NCBI RefSeq assembly: GCF_037975245.1
Contig: NC_092577.1
Coordinates: 28,760,398 to 28,824,397 of the forward strand
Length of the DNA: 64,000 nt
Source of the DNA: Apostichopus japonicus
Lineage: Eukaryota > Echinodermata > Holothuroidea > Aspidochirotida > Stichopodidae
Direction: 5' to 3'
Below are positions 23,101 to 31,431 of this stretch, in pieces. The number at the start of each line of letters is the position of its first letter. Positions within the stretch are counted from its first letter, which is position 1. Below the pieces are notes generated by a model. That model had not been told where the DNA came from. It did not search any database and saw only the letters and a program-made list of their open reading frames with translations. A program made the translations under genes and the position numbers.

Positions 23101-26100
23101 AAAATATTTCTTGGCATAAATGGCTCTTTTTGTCATATCTTCTTTTAAAATGTCTGCCCAAAGTTTGAACATCAAGTCTGTAAAAGAAGGAGGGATATAC
23201 AGTATTTAGCAAATAAGGAAATATTACATGTGTCTAACAGATGCTATAGTATAATGCTATTAATGCCTGCTACATGTTCTCTTTTAGTAGTGGTTAACAT
23301 TATAGACACACATTCGTTTGTAAAAGTGGGGGGAGGGAGGCATGGATGGGGACAGTGATTTGTAAAAAAACATGATGGTTGGGCCACTTAATGCCCCTCC
23401 CCCTTCGCTCTGCATTAGAGGCAAACTGATGTTTGAAATGCTTGGACGTGAATACAACACAGACATTTTATTGCATTTTTGGCCGCTCAATGCTCAAAAG
23501 CTCAAAAGCTATATGAAAAAAAAATTATTCAAATAAATGAAGCGCACTGACTGGTTCCTTGCTGAAGGTGTTGATTAGCAGACTTGATGTCAAAAAAAGT
23601 GTACGGTTTGACATATGCGTGAAGTTTAAGCTTTGATCGCATCACCTCATTACTATCCATGATATAACCACCAAAAACAATAGGTTCCATCTACTCACTT
23701 TAATGCATCTGTATGACTATGATAAACATCAGCTTTCCCCTTTCAAGTTATTGCTAATTGTTATAAATTATATGAAGCCACACCCCCTAATTAATATGCT
23801 AATTTATCAAATTTAACAGACATCAACACACTACTGTTTTTACTTAACTACACGATACCAACTTTCACTAGAATGGGAACTGTTGTCGAGGCAAAATATG
23901 TAGATTTCAGGTTTGACCCAGTGACCTCATTAATATTCATGATATAACTACCAAAACAATAATGTTCTTGCACTCACTATACATAATGCATCTACATAGT
24001 GAATGTGATGAACATCGGGCATTCCCTAGTTGAGTAATACGGAACCTATAGCTAGGCGTCACATGGGTACATATATCAATTATCATGCATCCAAACACAC
24101 ACAAATCTGAATGCATACTTTTCTTTTGCTTTCAGCAGCAAGGAACCCCATAGTTGTAAGCCTAAGCCTTATTTCCTTTTAAGCCTCCATCCACATTTTC
24201 TGAATTTAGAAAACAGGAGGACCTGCTTTGTTGTCAATTTTTATAAGGCCGTGGCTATTCTTACGACGAGTCGTAACAATTATTTATAAACTATTCTTAC
24301 GACAAAGGCAAATTCAAGCGAAGTAAAGTAAATAAAGCAACTGCGCATGTAGTAGGGGTAACCCTAACCCTAAACATAACCCTAAACCTCAATCCTAACC
24401 CTTACCCTAACCCTAACCGGAAATTATTGTTTCTCCTCGTCGAAAAAATAGTACTCCTGGTCATGAAAATAGCAACTGCGCATGCGTAGTAGGGAATTAT
24501 TCTTACGACTAGTCGTAACAATAGCCACTTTGTTTTTATAACATCAGCCTTGATCTAGTTATATATATGCACAATTACCTTTTGTTCACAAAAGTCTAAT
24601 CGTATAACGCGAAAACTAAGAGGGGGTATGTGCTTACTCTGACGTGATATTGAACTATAAAAGCTACACTTAGGCCTGCTTAATTTTAGGAACAGATTAG
24701 CCTAACGTTTGTAGGCCCCTAATTGTATTATAATGTACTCTCATCGTAGTAAGCTAGCTACAGTATATACGTTTCATTGTGTAGCATATAGCCTAACAAG
24801 TAACATTGGGCTTAATATACGGGCTAAGATACTTCAGATGCTGTATACGCTCCTGCAAGCCTAACCATCTCCACAGCATCGACGAACCCGACGTGACGAA
24901 TTTTACCACGAAAATACAGACTTATCAAAACTTTGAAAGAAATGCGATTCCCTTTTGTTGAGCATATCCTACTGTGTCATAAAAGAGCTAAGTTACTTGA
25001 TTTAATGGGTGCAAACTGTTTAAAATTCAAGAAATTTACCTCGTTGGTAACCAAGTTTGGTGCGAATGTGGCCGTTGGCGTGTATGTCGCGATCGATGGG
25101 TTAACGAAAACCGGGTTTACGTATTCTAACGTGTGTTAACATTAATCGTATGTGCGCTTTTGTCAACGCCAAAAAAGCTTGCAGAGATGAACATTACCTG
25201 TTGGACAGAGTAACAGTAACTTTCCGGATAATCTGGTAAAACGTTTATCCGTATATTCAGTAATAGAAAAGCGTTCTGATAGATTTTCGTTTATCCAGCC
25301 AAAGTTCTCCTTTCTTACCCGTAAAAACGAGCAAACCTTGCGCTCGACGTTGGTTTTTGAATAATCGAATTGTGATATTAACTGAGAAAAATCCTCTCCC
25401 TCTGTAAACAATAATCCAAATCAAGACAAACGTTAACGATTTTTTTTTACAGTGTACATTAACCATTACATTCTGTATATCCTAAGAGTTTCATAATTAT
25501 AAGATATTACAGAACAGAGGGTTGGTACGGATATATCAATATATATACATATCACTGATACCTGTTTTAGACGTTATGGTGTCATCAGTGGGATGTGCAC
25601 TTTCTCGTCCCCATCTTGGACTCATCCGGATAGCATTGCCTCTAAGTTGGACGGACCTGATGTTCCTTTCTTTCAGTTCGCCTGATTCTAATTTAGACGC
25701 ACTCCACTGTACTGCGATCAAAATAATAATAAAAAAGACATAAATTAAAGTAGTACTAGCCACATACTTTGTTTGATTTTTAGTGTGCTGTGCCCATCTT
25801 ATAGGAACATCGCTGACCGAAAACGCGGGGTCACTTATGCGTAATATGCATTCTAAGTGGAATTGAATTCCACTTAAGTCAAATTGCATATTTACTTAAG
25901 TAAAATATATGGCCAATTTTACTTTAGTGAATTCAATTCCACTTAAGTAGAATTGAGGAGGTTATAGGGATGAATTAAAACAAACATGACACCATTTTAA
26001 AACTTGAAGCAATTGCAGTATTTCTAGAAATCCAAGGTCAGTTTCATTGTGTAAACGTTAACTTTGAAGAAATAGGTATATACCAAATTGAACCAGATGG

Positions 26101-27676
26101 ATGCAATACGCAAGAAGCTGGTAAGGTCTCTTTACTTTCTACTTAGTATAATATTTATAGGGGGGGGGGGGGTGAGGGTGCACTCAACTTTGTATAAATC
26201 AACAATACGAAAGGTAGCGGGAGATGGAATGGGAGCTGGTTTTTTTTCTGAACCAATATACCCAGTACTTCAAGTTCTTAGTTTCCATATACTTCTTTCA
26301 CCCTGTTCTACATAACCTACAATCACAAATCGGAACGAAGACACACTCAGCGGCGTAGAAAGCCAGGTAGCAGCACTGGGTCAATAACCGGTAATTCACA
26401 CACCTCCATCAGAAAGAAGACACTCTCAGAGGCATAGAGCCAGGCGGCGGATCACAGGGACAATAACCGGTAATTCACCCACCTCCCTGTATATGTGCAT
26501 CCTTTCACTATTCTCTACGTAAATGATGAAAATGGTAAAATACACTGTACTGTATTCCAATTTTTCCAGGGCCCCTCCATATTTGTATGGGCCCTCTAGT
26601 AGGCCGAGGTACACGGTAACCAAGTCCGACACCCCCCCCCCTCACCCCTTCACGTTCGTCTGACCTGCACATGATGCACATACTACATGATTTCACAAAA
26701 AACTGATAAGGTCATTGACGACCCGTCTCTATTTATTCATCAAATAGCCCTGGCGAGAGATTGGGGGGTCAGGGGACCGCAGTCCCGGGGCCCCGAGGTA
26801 AATTAGGGGAATGGGGAAATAATAGTGGGATAAAGATTTGATTTGGTATATTCTCATTTTCATGAAGTTTATTAAGACTAAAAAAGAGAGACTGCACGGT
26901 GATACAAACGTCCGCGGGAGCCCAACTGGGCTGCAAACTAACCTATTCTTCTTCTTCTGCTTTCCTTCAATTTGTTAGTTTCATCTGACCCAGAAGTTGG
27001 CGTTCTCACTTCCTGTAATGCGCGCTTCAATCTTTCTTTCGTTGCGTAGTCTCTGTATGTACTCTTCCATCTGCGAAAAATCTCCAATTTCTGCCTCCAA
27101 AAGTTGCCATCGTATGTAAGTTCAATGTCCCTGAGATCTATTTGGCTTAGACCAAGCTTTCTCGATAGCGGTTTCATCTCGCTTCGTTTCAGGCCACTAG
27201 CGATGCGTTGAAATAACTGTTCGAAACCTAAGAATGTGTAAAGCATTCACGCATGCATGCATGCATGAAATTAATCACCTGTATAATTATATTTGTAATA
27301 TATCACATATAGGAAATAAATAGGAGAATCCACACGGGCGATAAACATGACACGCTTACGATAACTATTTTGGGATAACGCCCCCCCCCCCCCCAAGGAG
27401 TATAGGCTACTTTGTTCATAATGGAATGCAAATACGTCTACTGCGATTAGACGTGGACCATGTTACCCTATAACTTTACCGTAGTTTATTATATTATCTT
27501 AATCAATGATTTGATCAAATATATGACCAAACGGAACAAGAAGTTTGTTAATTTTGATATCTTGTAGATCAACAAGAAACAACATCAATAATTGCGTTTT
27601 AATTGACACTTTTAATTCTTGAGAAATGTCCCTTTAAACATCTAAGGTTCGTCCATTAAAGTGTCTTTACTTGCTG

Positions 27677-27750
<74 letters not shown>

Positions 27751-27754
27751 CCAC

Positions 27755-27805
<51 letters not shown>

Positions 27806-29921
27806 AGCAGACCCGTCAACTCTCCCGGTTTTACCGGGAGACTCCCGGTTTTTACCCGAATCTCCCGGCCTCCCGGTTTCATATTCTATTCTCCCTGTTT
27901 TTTAATGTTTCATCACTTGCGTTATTTCTGAAAATAGCCAACAGTTAGTCCTATGCTTAGTAATTCCCCACAGTAACGCTGAACAGGAAAGGCTATTCAG
28001 TGTAGTTCGCAAGAACAAGACAGACAGTCGGTCAAGTCTCAAGCTTGATGGGACTCTATCTAGCATACTAGCCATGAAGTCACAGTACCCAGAGTCTACT
28101 GTTCCCTGTTTCAAATGGAAGCCTACTAAAGAAACCCCGTAGAAAGCGAAGCGAGCTGCTGTAAACTACAACAAGAAACACTGATTGGATGATTCTCTCA
28201 CTGTATTGCATAAGTAGACTATACTTATTTAGGAGTATTTATATCATTTCAGTTGAAAATTACCAACCTCCCTATTTCCCCCCTGTTCTCCCCATTTTTT
28301 GGCTCTGGAAAACGGTATTCTCACTATTTTGGGGTCAAACAGGTTGACAGGTCTGTCATAGTATAACATCACGTATAACAGATTCTCCAACGCACCTATT
28401 CTAAAATGCCGTAATGGCGTTTAGAACTTCATCACGCTTTCGTGTGTTTTTGCATTATACACGGACCAGCATCTGTGTTAATTGATTATTTACGTGCAAT
28501 ATGCATGTACATTCCCTCAGCGTGAGGAAATTTATTATGCATATAGTCTGATTGTATATAAACCATCCTGACGATAGGACGACAAATCATCCGGGCGATA
28601 AAATTGTTGAGAAACAAATGAAATTAAGTAATTAAAATAATTATTTACAACACTGATCTGCCATAAATAGCCTATTTGAAATATTACAGGAATGGAATTA
28701 CTAGACAGATAGCCACTATATATATTTTATTGCAACGGCTCTTCAACTGCCTCAGGTACGATAACCTAAATTGAAAGTCAAGGACACAGAGAGTGTGGAG
28801 GGAGCGTAATAAATACGCACGAAGCATTGCCGTATAGCACCTTTGATATTTACATCGGTAATTGTTTTGATGTATATATTGGATGAAGACTGGCGAACTG
28901 TGAGATCTTTCTATGATACTGTACTGAGGTATACTTGACAAGCATAATTATAAATCACTCGTCTAGACTGTATTTCCATACTTAGGTATTGCTAACATAT
29001 ACTGCGTGACTTTGAAACTTGTGTACCAGGAGAAGGTCACATGGTATCATAATTGAATGCTTTCACCCCACTTAGAATTAATCCCACATGAGGTGGGTTA
29101 ATGAAGTCGTGGCTAATATCATACATAATTAGGTTACATCCTTTAGGATACACTGAAAAGGTCTATAGCTCTACCAATCCAGTAGCCTATACGTAAACTA
29201 AACAGTGTATCTGAGTTTTAACTGTACATGCTGGGTGACTCGTTGTCATGGCGTCAGAAGTGGGATATAACTTGAGCTGTCTTCAAATTGCATCTGTTCA
29301 TGAGCATACAGTTTACTATTATCTGTGTATGACTTAATGTTTAATATGAAAATGTTACTTGTTTATATCCGATCACGTTCAGGTTTATATACATCTACAT
29401 CCACCATATCAGACATATGCAATGTAATTTTTATACATCATACATCATGAATGGAAGAGGTGCTATGTATGCTTACCCCCCCCCACTAAATGGAAGAGGT
29501 CTTGTGTATGTTTACCCCCCCCCCCCCAACCCAGCCGCCTCCCCATACAAAACATGTCTTTGCGCCGCTGCTTTCATTATTAATTTACTCCCTCAACAAA
29601 TAATTTATACTTTATTGTCTGATCGATGTAACGTTTACCACGTTTTAGGGAAAAAAGAAAACTTCTGATACGCCCTTAATATTGGGCAGGAAACTGCGGT
29701 GTACGTGTTTTTTTTTCGGGGGGTGGGTAGGGGTGGGGTAGGGATTGGGAGAGGGAGAGGTGTTGGAAGAGGGAGAGGGTTTGGGAGAAGGGTTGGGAGA
29801 GGGGTTGGGAGAGAGGTTGGGAGAGAGGTTGGGAGAGGGAGAGGGACGGGTGGAGGGAGAGGGAGAGAAAGAGGGAAAATGAGAGTTAGTTGAAATAGCA
29901 AATGCTTTGTTATTATTATTG

Positions 29922-29993
<72 letters not shown>

Positions 29994-30210
29994 AACACAT
30001 CTGATCTAGGCAAGGCTAATCGATCCTCCCCAAACATTGTGTAATTTTAACACAGTAATTAGTGTCCCTATATTCCTACAATAATATACAGCCTCTTATA
30101 TATCTTCAACTCAGCAGGTCTGAAGGTAAGCAAAACGTGATGACCTTTAATAGTGCCTTTAAAATAGGTATACTAAGGCTATATAGTATATACTTACCTT
30201 CATCTGCCAT
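12012..30210 (-). CDS. Death-domain protein with C-terminal helical domain, six exons, all introns phase 1
   Basis: Exons, in coding order: 30198-30210 (MADE-G), 26943-27227, 25562-25711, 14233-14355, 12863-13510, 12012-12133. All junctions are GT-AG and all five introns are phase 1. The total is 1341 nt, about 446 aa. Exon 2 encodes a death domain (residues about 5-90): [47 protein letters not shown]. Exons 3-4 look disordered. Late exon 5 (residues about 307-382) has [28 protein letters not shown] and [12 protein letters not shown], a pattern (L..LW..Y..G.L, then Y..C) that I associate with C-termini of invertebrate death-domain and NLR-like proteins. Likely a cytoplasmic immune or apoptosis adaptor (inference). 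The exon 4 acceptor at 14355 is the weakest call. Exon 5 could alternatively stop at 12855, but a GTAAGT donor there and a strong pyrimidine-rich acceptor at 12134 favour exon 6. Intron 3 contains a 10.8 kb transposon. Confidence 0.82.
12265..12760. repeat. Diverged tandem repeat with TTTGACCTC-type motifs
   Basis: Three imperfect units of roughly 130-150 bp. Each has a GACCTTTGACCTC-like segment, then GTACTCA, AAGGGGATC and a CCAAGTTCGAA-like segment. It lies in intron 5 of the death-domain gene. Similar motifs occur in the 23.6-24.0 kb and 39.4 kb repeats, so this is an old dispersed family. Confidence 0.6.
13757..13791. repeat. (TA)n microsatellite
   Basis: About 17 TA units, flanking one of two near-identical ~58-bp segments (13792-13850 and 14087-14147). 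Confidence 0.9.
14000..14150 (+). mobile_element. tRNA-derived SINE, family 3
   Basis: An A-box-like TAGCTTGGTGGTTAGGGTG and a B-box-like GGGTTCGCATACC sit 35-40 bp apart, as in a tRNA. A poly-T stretch and a ~58-bp tail follow (CTGTTCTTGACTTTCCAACT onwards), ending in an AT-rich run. The same tail alone occurs at 13792-13850, either a truncated second copy or a local duplication. It sits in intron 4 of the death-domain gene. Exact ends unknown. Confidence 0.65.
14142..14187. repeat. (TA)n microsatellite
   Basis: About 20 TA units, 45 bp from the donor of death-domain exon 4 (exon ends at 14233). Confidence 0.9.
14674..14700 (+). repeat. Left terminal inverted repeat of the CACTA-type element
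   Basis: CACTGTAAAAAAAATCGT followed by AAACGTTTA. The partner is at 25427-25454. Confidence 0.92.
14715..14860. repeat. Subterminal short repeats of the CACTA-type element
   Basis: GTTGCTGCAACC, a near-palindrome, occurs at about 14718 and 14820. Each is followed by AAAA.(T)CGG or CGAAAACGG and GTTTCCTC. Duplicated motifs just inside the terminus are where accessory proteins of plant CACTA elements bind; a similar role here is inference. Confidence 0.6.
15100..16150. repeat. Diverged repeat units in the left arm of the transposon
   Basis: Four imperfect units near 15130, 15480, 15795 and 16030 share an ATCAATTACAATTTAAATAT-like core, then an ATTATATGT-like segment. They are variably followed by GGTGGAGGGTGGG-like sequence. 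Spacings are roughly 230-345 bp. I find no coding sequence between 14674 and 16733. Confidence 0.55.
16734..20256 (-). CDS. Transposon accessory protein (second gene of the CACTA-type element), multi-exon
   Basis: Starts at 20256 in a good context (CCACCACCATGA). The N-terminus ([32 protein letters not shown]) resembles a PB1-like fold and is followed by a Ser/Asp-rich region. Next come [22 protein letters not shown] (about 19560) and [15 protein letters not shown] spliced exon at 18391-18502 encodes [16 protein letters not shown] probable exon about 18050-18189 encodes [16 protein letters not shown]. The final exon 16734-17018 encodes [20 protein letters not shown]. This layout is that of a protein commonly encoded beside this transposase type in fish and invertebrate genomes; its function is unknown to me. 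An in-frame TAG at 19714-19716 interrupts the frame. It may be a real stop, or part of an 81-nt intron (donor GTAACT after 19795, acceptor TTTGTAG before 19713). The exon 19007-19713 ends in a clean GTAAGT donor. Exons between 17018 and 18050 are unresolved. Confidence 0.7.
20433..23084 (-). CDS. CACTA-type (TNP2-like) DDE transposase with N-terminal C2H2 zinc fingers, 883 aa
   Basis: Single open frame. The N-terminus has about four C2H2-type fingers (first C4, C7, H21, H26; second C36, C41, H54, H59; two more by residue 135), presumably for DNA binding. The catalytic region has three acidic motifs in order: [15 protein letters not shown] (first D), [15 protein letters not shown] (second D, followed by a CRHC Zn-ribbon-like segment) and [13 protein letters not shown] (E). 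[20 protein letters not shown] and [12 protein letters not shown] are also present. The order parallels plant TNP2 transposases (GFNPFG, NLPP, D-P, MHD). No break is visible, so it may be functional. The accessory gene starts 177 bp downstream on the same strand. Confidence 0.88.
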   Translation of the reverse strand: MFSCPSCTSFQADSIETFLKHVQIRHSQSINFHIQCGIDGCVATYSKFGNCKNHVLKVHKHLFEGDNAQKTNWCETKCPMCFSSTLMDLTVIFGHLQLHMQNGTLSECPFVGCNSTYNIPSSFRSHLSRKHAHETLSDLKDCWKHSTTDTDHMNETFEDNPNQPEVDEPVVDQSELFENFPSSLKRHYGHFMLTLQEVYQLPLSTSKDISEHFALLSRLQSDYHEKKVLAILKNNEVNETTISDVQTAFSQNYLDLVQENLHSSHKRRKYWKDSGYLIEPETHILGKNKERVECSFQYVPILQTLSALLSKKDVFDYVGCHKESSCKGIYRDVPDGSAFNEHILFSQNPKSLHLILYFDEVEVVNPLGCHRQKHKLAAFYFVIGNLPPKKRSSLHVIQLAILCKGKDLKEFGPQRVLQPLLTDLHLLETDGLTLPNEPEKIYGSVSLLVGDNLGIHYMLGFSECFSGGNTHRICRHCMATSRDIQSKFKPEDFVSRSEETYNTHLEFAKQYPNLRSVYGVCRECPLNELQYFHCMQGSPQDIMHDVLEGVLPYEISLIMKSLYTDGLLTVEYLNSQLQKWPFGPLDKRNKPEVIKPDFNVKQNAARMWTLIRHLPLMLMEKIPPNNLHMELLLILKDIVDLVFAPVISVEMIAVLDSTIADHFLLFKELFPDERVKPKQHYLLHYADQILKYGPLKAIWCMRFEAKHQEVKSYATISKNFKNICLTVASRVQMKQACYLFAENFLKPELEIKVASKNCCLEKDIAHWASIQGIKVDDFEICQSIKISGVDYQKHMAVVMNGDNKNDLFDIGLIRVLLAKGEDMWLIVEKYAVQHIQNVRSYKLVQSKGLCFVGIEDLKDFYPLSIYNVFGQCFVVLKHRICLE
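23560..24060. repeat. Two-unit diverged repeat in the right arm of the transposon
   Basis: Segments containing ACCTCATTACTATCCATGAT (about 23645) and ACCTCATTAATATTCATGAT (about 23931), each followed by ATAAC(C/T)ACCAAAA and ATGCATCT, lie about 286 bp apart. No gene seen in 23085-24250. Confidence 0.6.
24251..24528. mobile_element. Palindromic MITE nested in the CACTA-type element
   Basis: The ends are inverted copies of GTGGCTATT(C/G)TTACGAC, followed by an internal palindrome (TTACGAC.AGTCGTAA) at each end. Target duplication not clear. The interior carries two direct copies of GCAACTGCGCATG and a run of telomere-like hexamers (24358-24417). Confidence 0.7.
24358..24417 (-). repeat. Interstitial telomere-like (CCCTAA)n run
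   Basis: About nine imperfect CCCTAA units (TTAGGG on the other strand) within 60 bp, inside the palindromic MITE. Confidence 0.85.
25427..25454 (-). repeat. Right terminal inverted repeat of the CACTA-type element
   Basis: Reads AACGTTAACGA, nine T, then ACAGTG, the reverse complement of the left end apart from one base change and one extra A/T. Confidence 0.92.
26332..26490. repeat. 79-bp tandem duplication
   Basis: Two units (GAAGACAC at 26337 and 26416), each ending CAATAACCGGTAATTCAC.CA. Intron 2 of the death-domain gene. Confidence 0.8.
27678..27806. repeat. (CAT)n microsatellite
   Basis: About 43 CAT units with one CAC-CAC interruption, in intron 1 of the death-domain gene. The poly-His frame across it is not a gene. 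The right edge is the insertion site of the element at 27808. Confidence 0.95.
27808..28355 (+). mobile_element. hAT-like element remnant with transposase C-terminal piece
   Basis: The ends are inverted: CAGACCCGTCAAC and CAGACCTGTCAAC. The hexamer TCATAG flanks both sides (27802-27807 and 28356-28361). The plus-strand frame to TAG at 28140 encodes [17 protein letters not shown] followed by [16 protein letters not shown], a typical hAT C-terminal dimerisation segment. Only this tail of the transposase is left, so the element depends on others for movement. A 6-bp rather than 8-bp duplication is unusual for hAT. Confidence 0.75.
29700..29890. repeat. G-rich GGGAGA/GGTTGG minisatellite
   Basis: Plus-strand repeats of GGGAGAGG and GGTTGGGAGA, with many G runs (quadruplex-capable in principle). 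Intron 1 of the death-domain gene. Confidence 0.9.
29922..29996. repeat. (TAG)n microsatellite
   Basis: About 24 TAG units; open frames of poly-Leu and poly-Thr here are artefacts. Confidence 0.95.
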
Positions 30211-31090
30211 AATGGATGTGTCTGTGTCTGTCTTCTTATATATTAGTCTCAATTAATTACCGAACGGTGGCCGAAAAATAGTACCTCATGAAACATTCAA
30301 ATTTAACGGTCTTATAAAACTAAACCACAATTAAGACTTTACTTAAAAGGTGTTATATCGCTTCTAAGAGAAACATCTTATAAATTTAATCATGACATAA
30401 CTCAAATCAACAGTCCTACTGTCTCGTCCTCTGGATGATGCTTGCTCACAAAAGAAAAAGGTTATCAAAACCTAATAGAGCTTTTTCAGTTTAACTTGTC
30501 TAGGAGAGAATCAATTTCTGAAGAAAAAAACAGAACTGTTACAAGCGCGTAGAAGCTATCGATCACGCATTACTTGGTTGAAAATACTTTGGTGCGGATG
30601 TGGCTCTAATCTGGCCACAGAAGTCACTCAGAATTCCTTTCGAATTATGCCTTTCTCTCTCTCCACCTCTCCCTTTCTCGTCTCAGACAGATTCTTGGAC
30701 GAGTAATCGCAACCTCTTTTGTCTTTCGTTTGACTTTGGTGTTACCCCGTTACAGTAACAATATCCGCCGTATTAAACGGTTTGATGTAAAAGGGGTGCA
30801 TTGTGTTATTAAGAAAGTTACTCGCTTTGTGTATCTTTTTGATATTTACATGTTAAAAGGCAGAGTGAGTTTATGCCTATGATGGGAAAGTTTGAATTTG
30901 CTACTTGTTTCCAAAGAAAAAACATTTACGTAGCGAGTAAATAATATATCCGGACCACGAGAAGGTCCTAAAACAGGTGACGATTTGCGTTGAGTGACCA
31001 AGATTAATGCTAGACGTGATTTAAAAAAAAACAAAGGAAATAAAACCGCATCGTGCAAATGAATATTAATGGACAATGTAGCCTTATAAA
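30211..31090. other. Upstream region of the death-domain gene
   Basis: No coding exon recognised. It should hold the 5' UTR and promoter of the minus-strand gene starting at 30210. I see no unambiguous core promoter element. Confidence 0.4.
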
Positions 31091-31431
31091 GGCCCGGTCA
31101 CACTACAGCGATATTTTATCAGAATACTATCCGATTTTCCCGGAGGAATCAAAACTGCCAGTTTTTCGTTCGGGTCTTCTAGCCACAGTGATAAAGGACC
31201 TGATTTGCTATGTGTTGAGCCATTCCGATGTGGAATAGCCCTCTCCTAACTTTTGATATTGACTCCGTTTCCTTTTATCGGAAAGCTATCCGATTTCTCT
31301 TACGATTTTTATCGTTTTTCGATGTGACGTCACTTCAGAATGTAGTCCGTTCCAGAACCCCTCAGATTTGGAGTAGGTATTCGAATATTCCACTGAGTTC
31401 ATTACATTCACTACCACAAACATCACTCTTT

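Larger units (their letters stand above)
14674..25454 (-). mobile_element. EnSpm/CACTA-type (CMC) DNA transposon, 10.78 kb, apparently full length
   Basis: The left end reads CACTGTAAAAAAAATCGT. The right end is its reverse complement with one extra A. The inverted match continues as AACGTTT, so about 25 bp of terminal inverted repeat. TA occurs immediately outside both ends (14672-14673 and 25455-25456), a 2-bp target duplication. It carries two genes on the minus strand, a DDE transposase (20433-23084) and a multi-exon accessory gene (16734-20256), plus long non-coding arms. CACTG/CACTA ends and two-gene organisation are typical of the CMC superfamily. Removing it would leave an intron of about 425 bp between death-domain exons 3 and 4. 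Confidence 0.9.

Noticed and set aside
25163-25411. 82-codon minus-strand frame near the right end of the transposon
   Set aside because: No recognisable protein, lies in the subterminal arm, no splice or start support.
29635-30037. Poly-Leu/poly-Thr and Pro-Ser-rich minus-strand frames
   Set aside because: Translations of the TAG microsatellite and the adjacent G-rich minisatellite.
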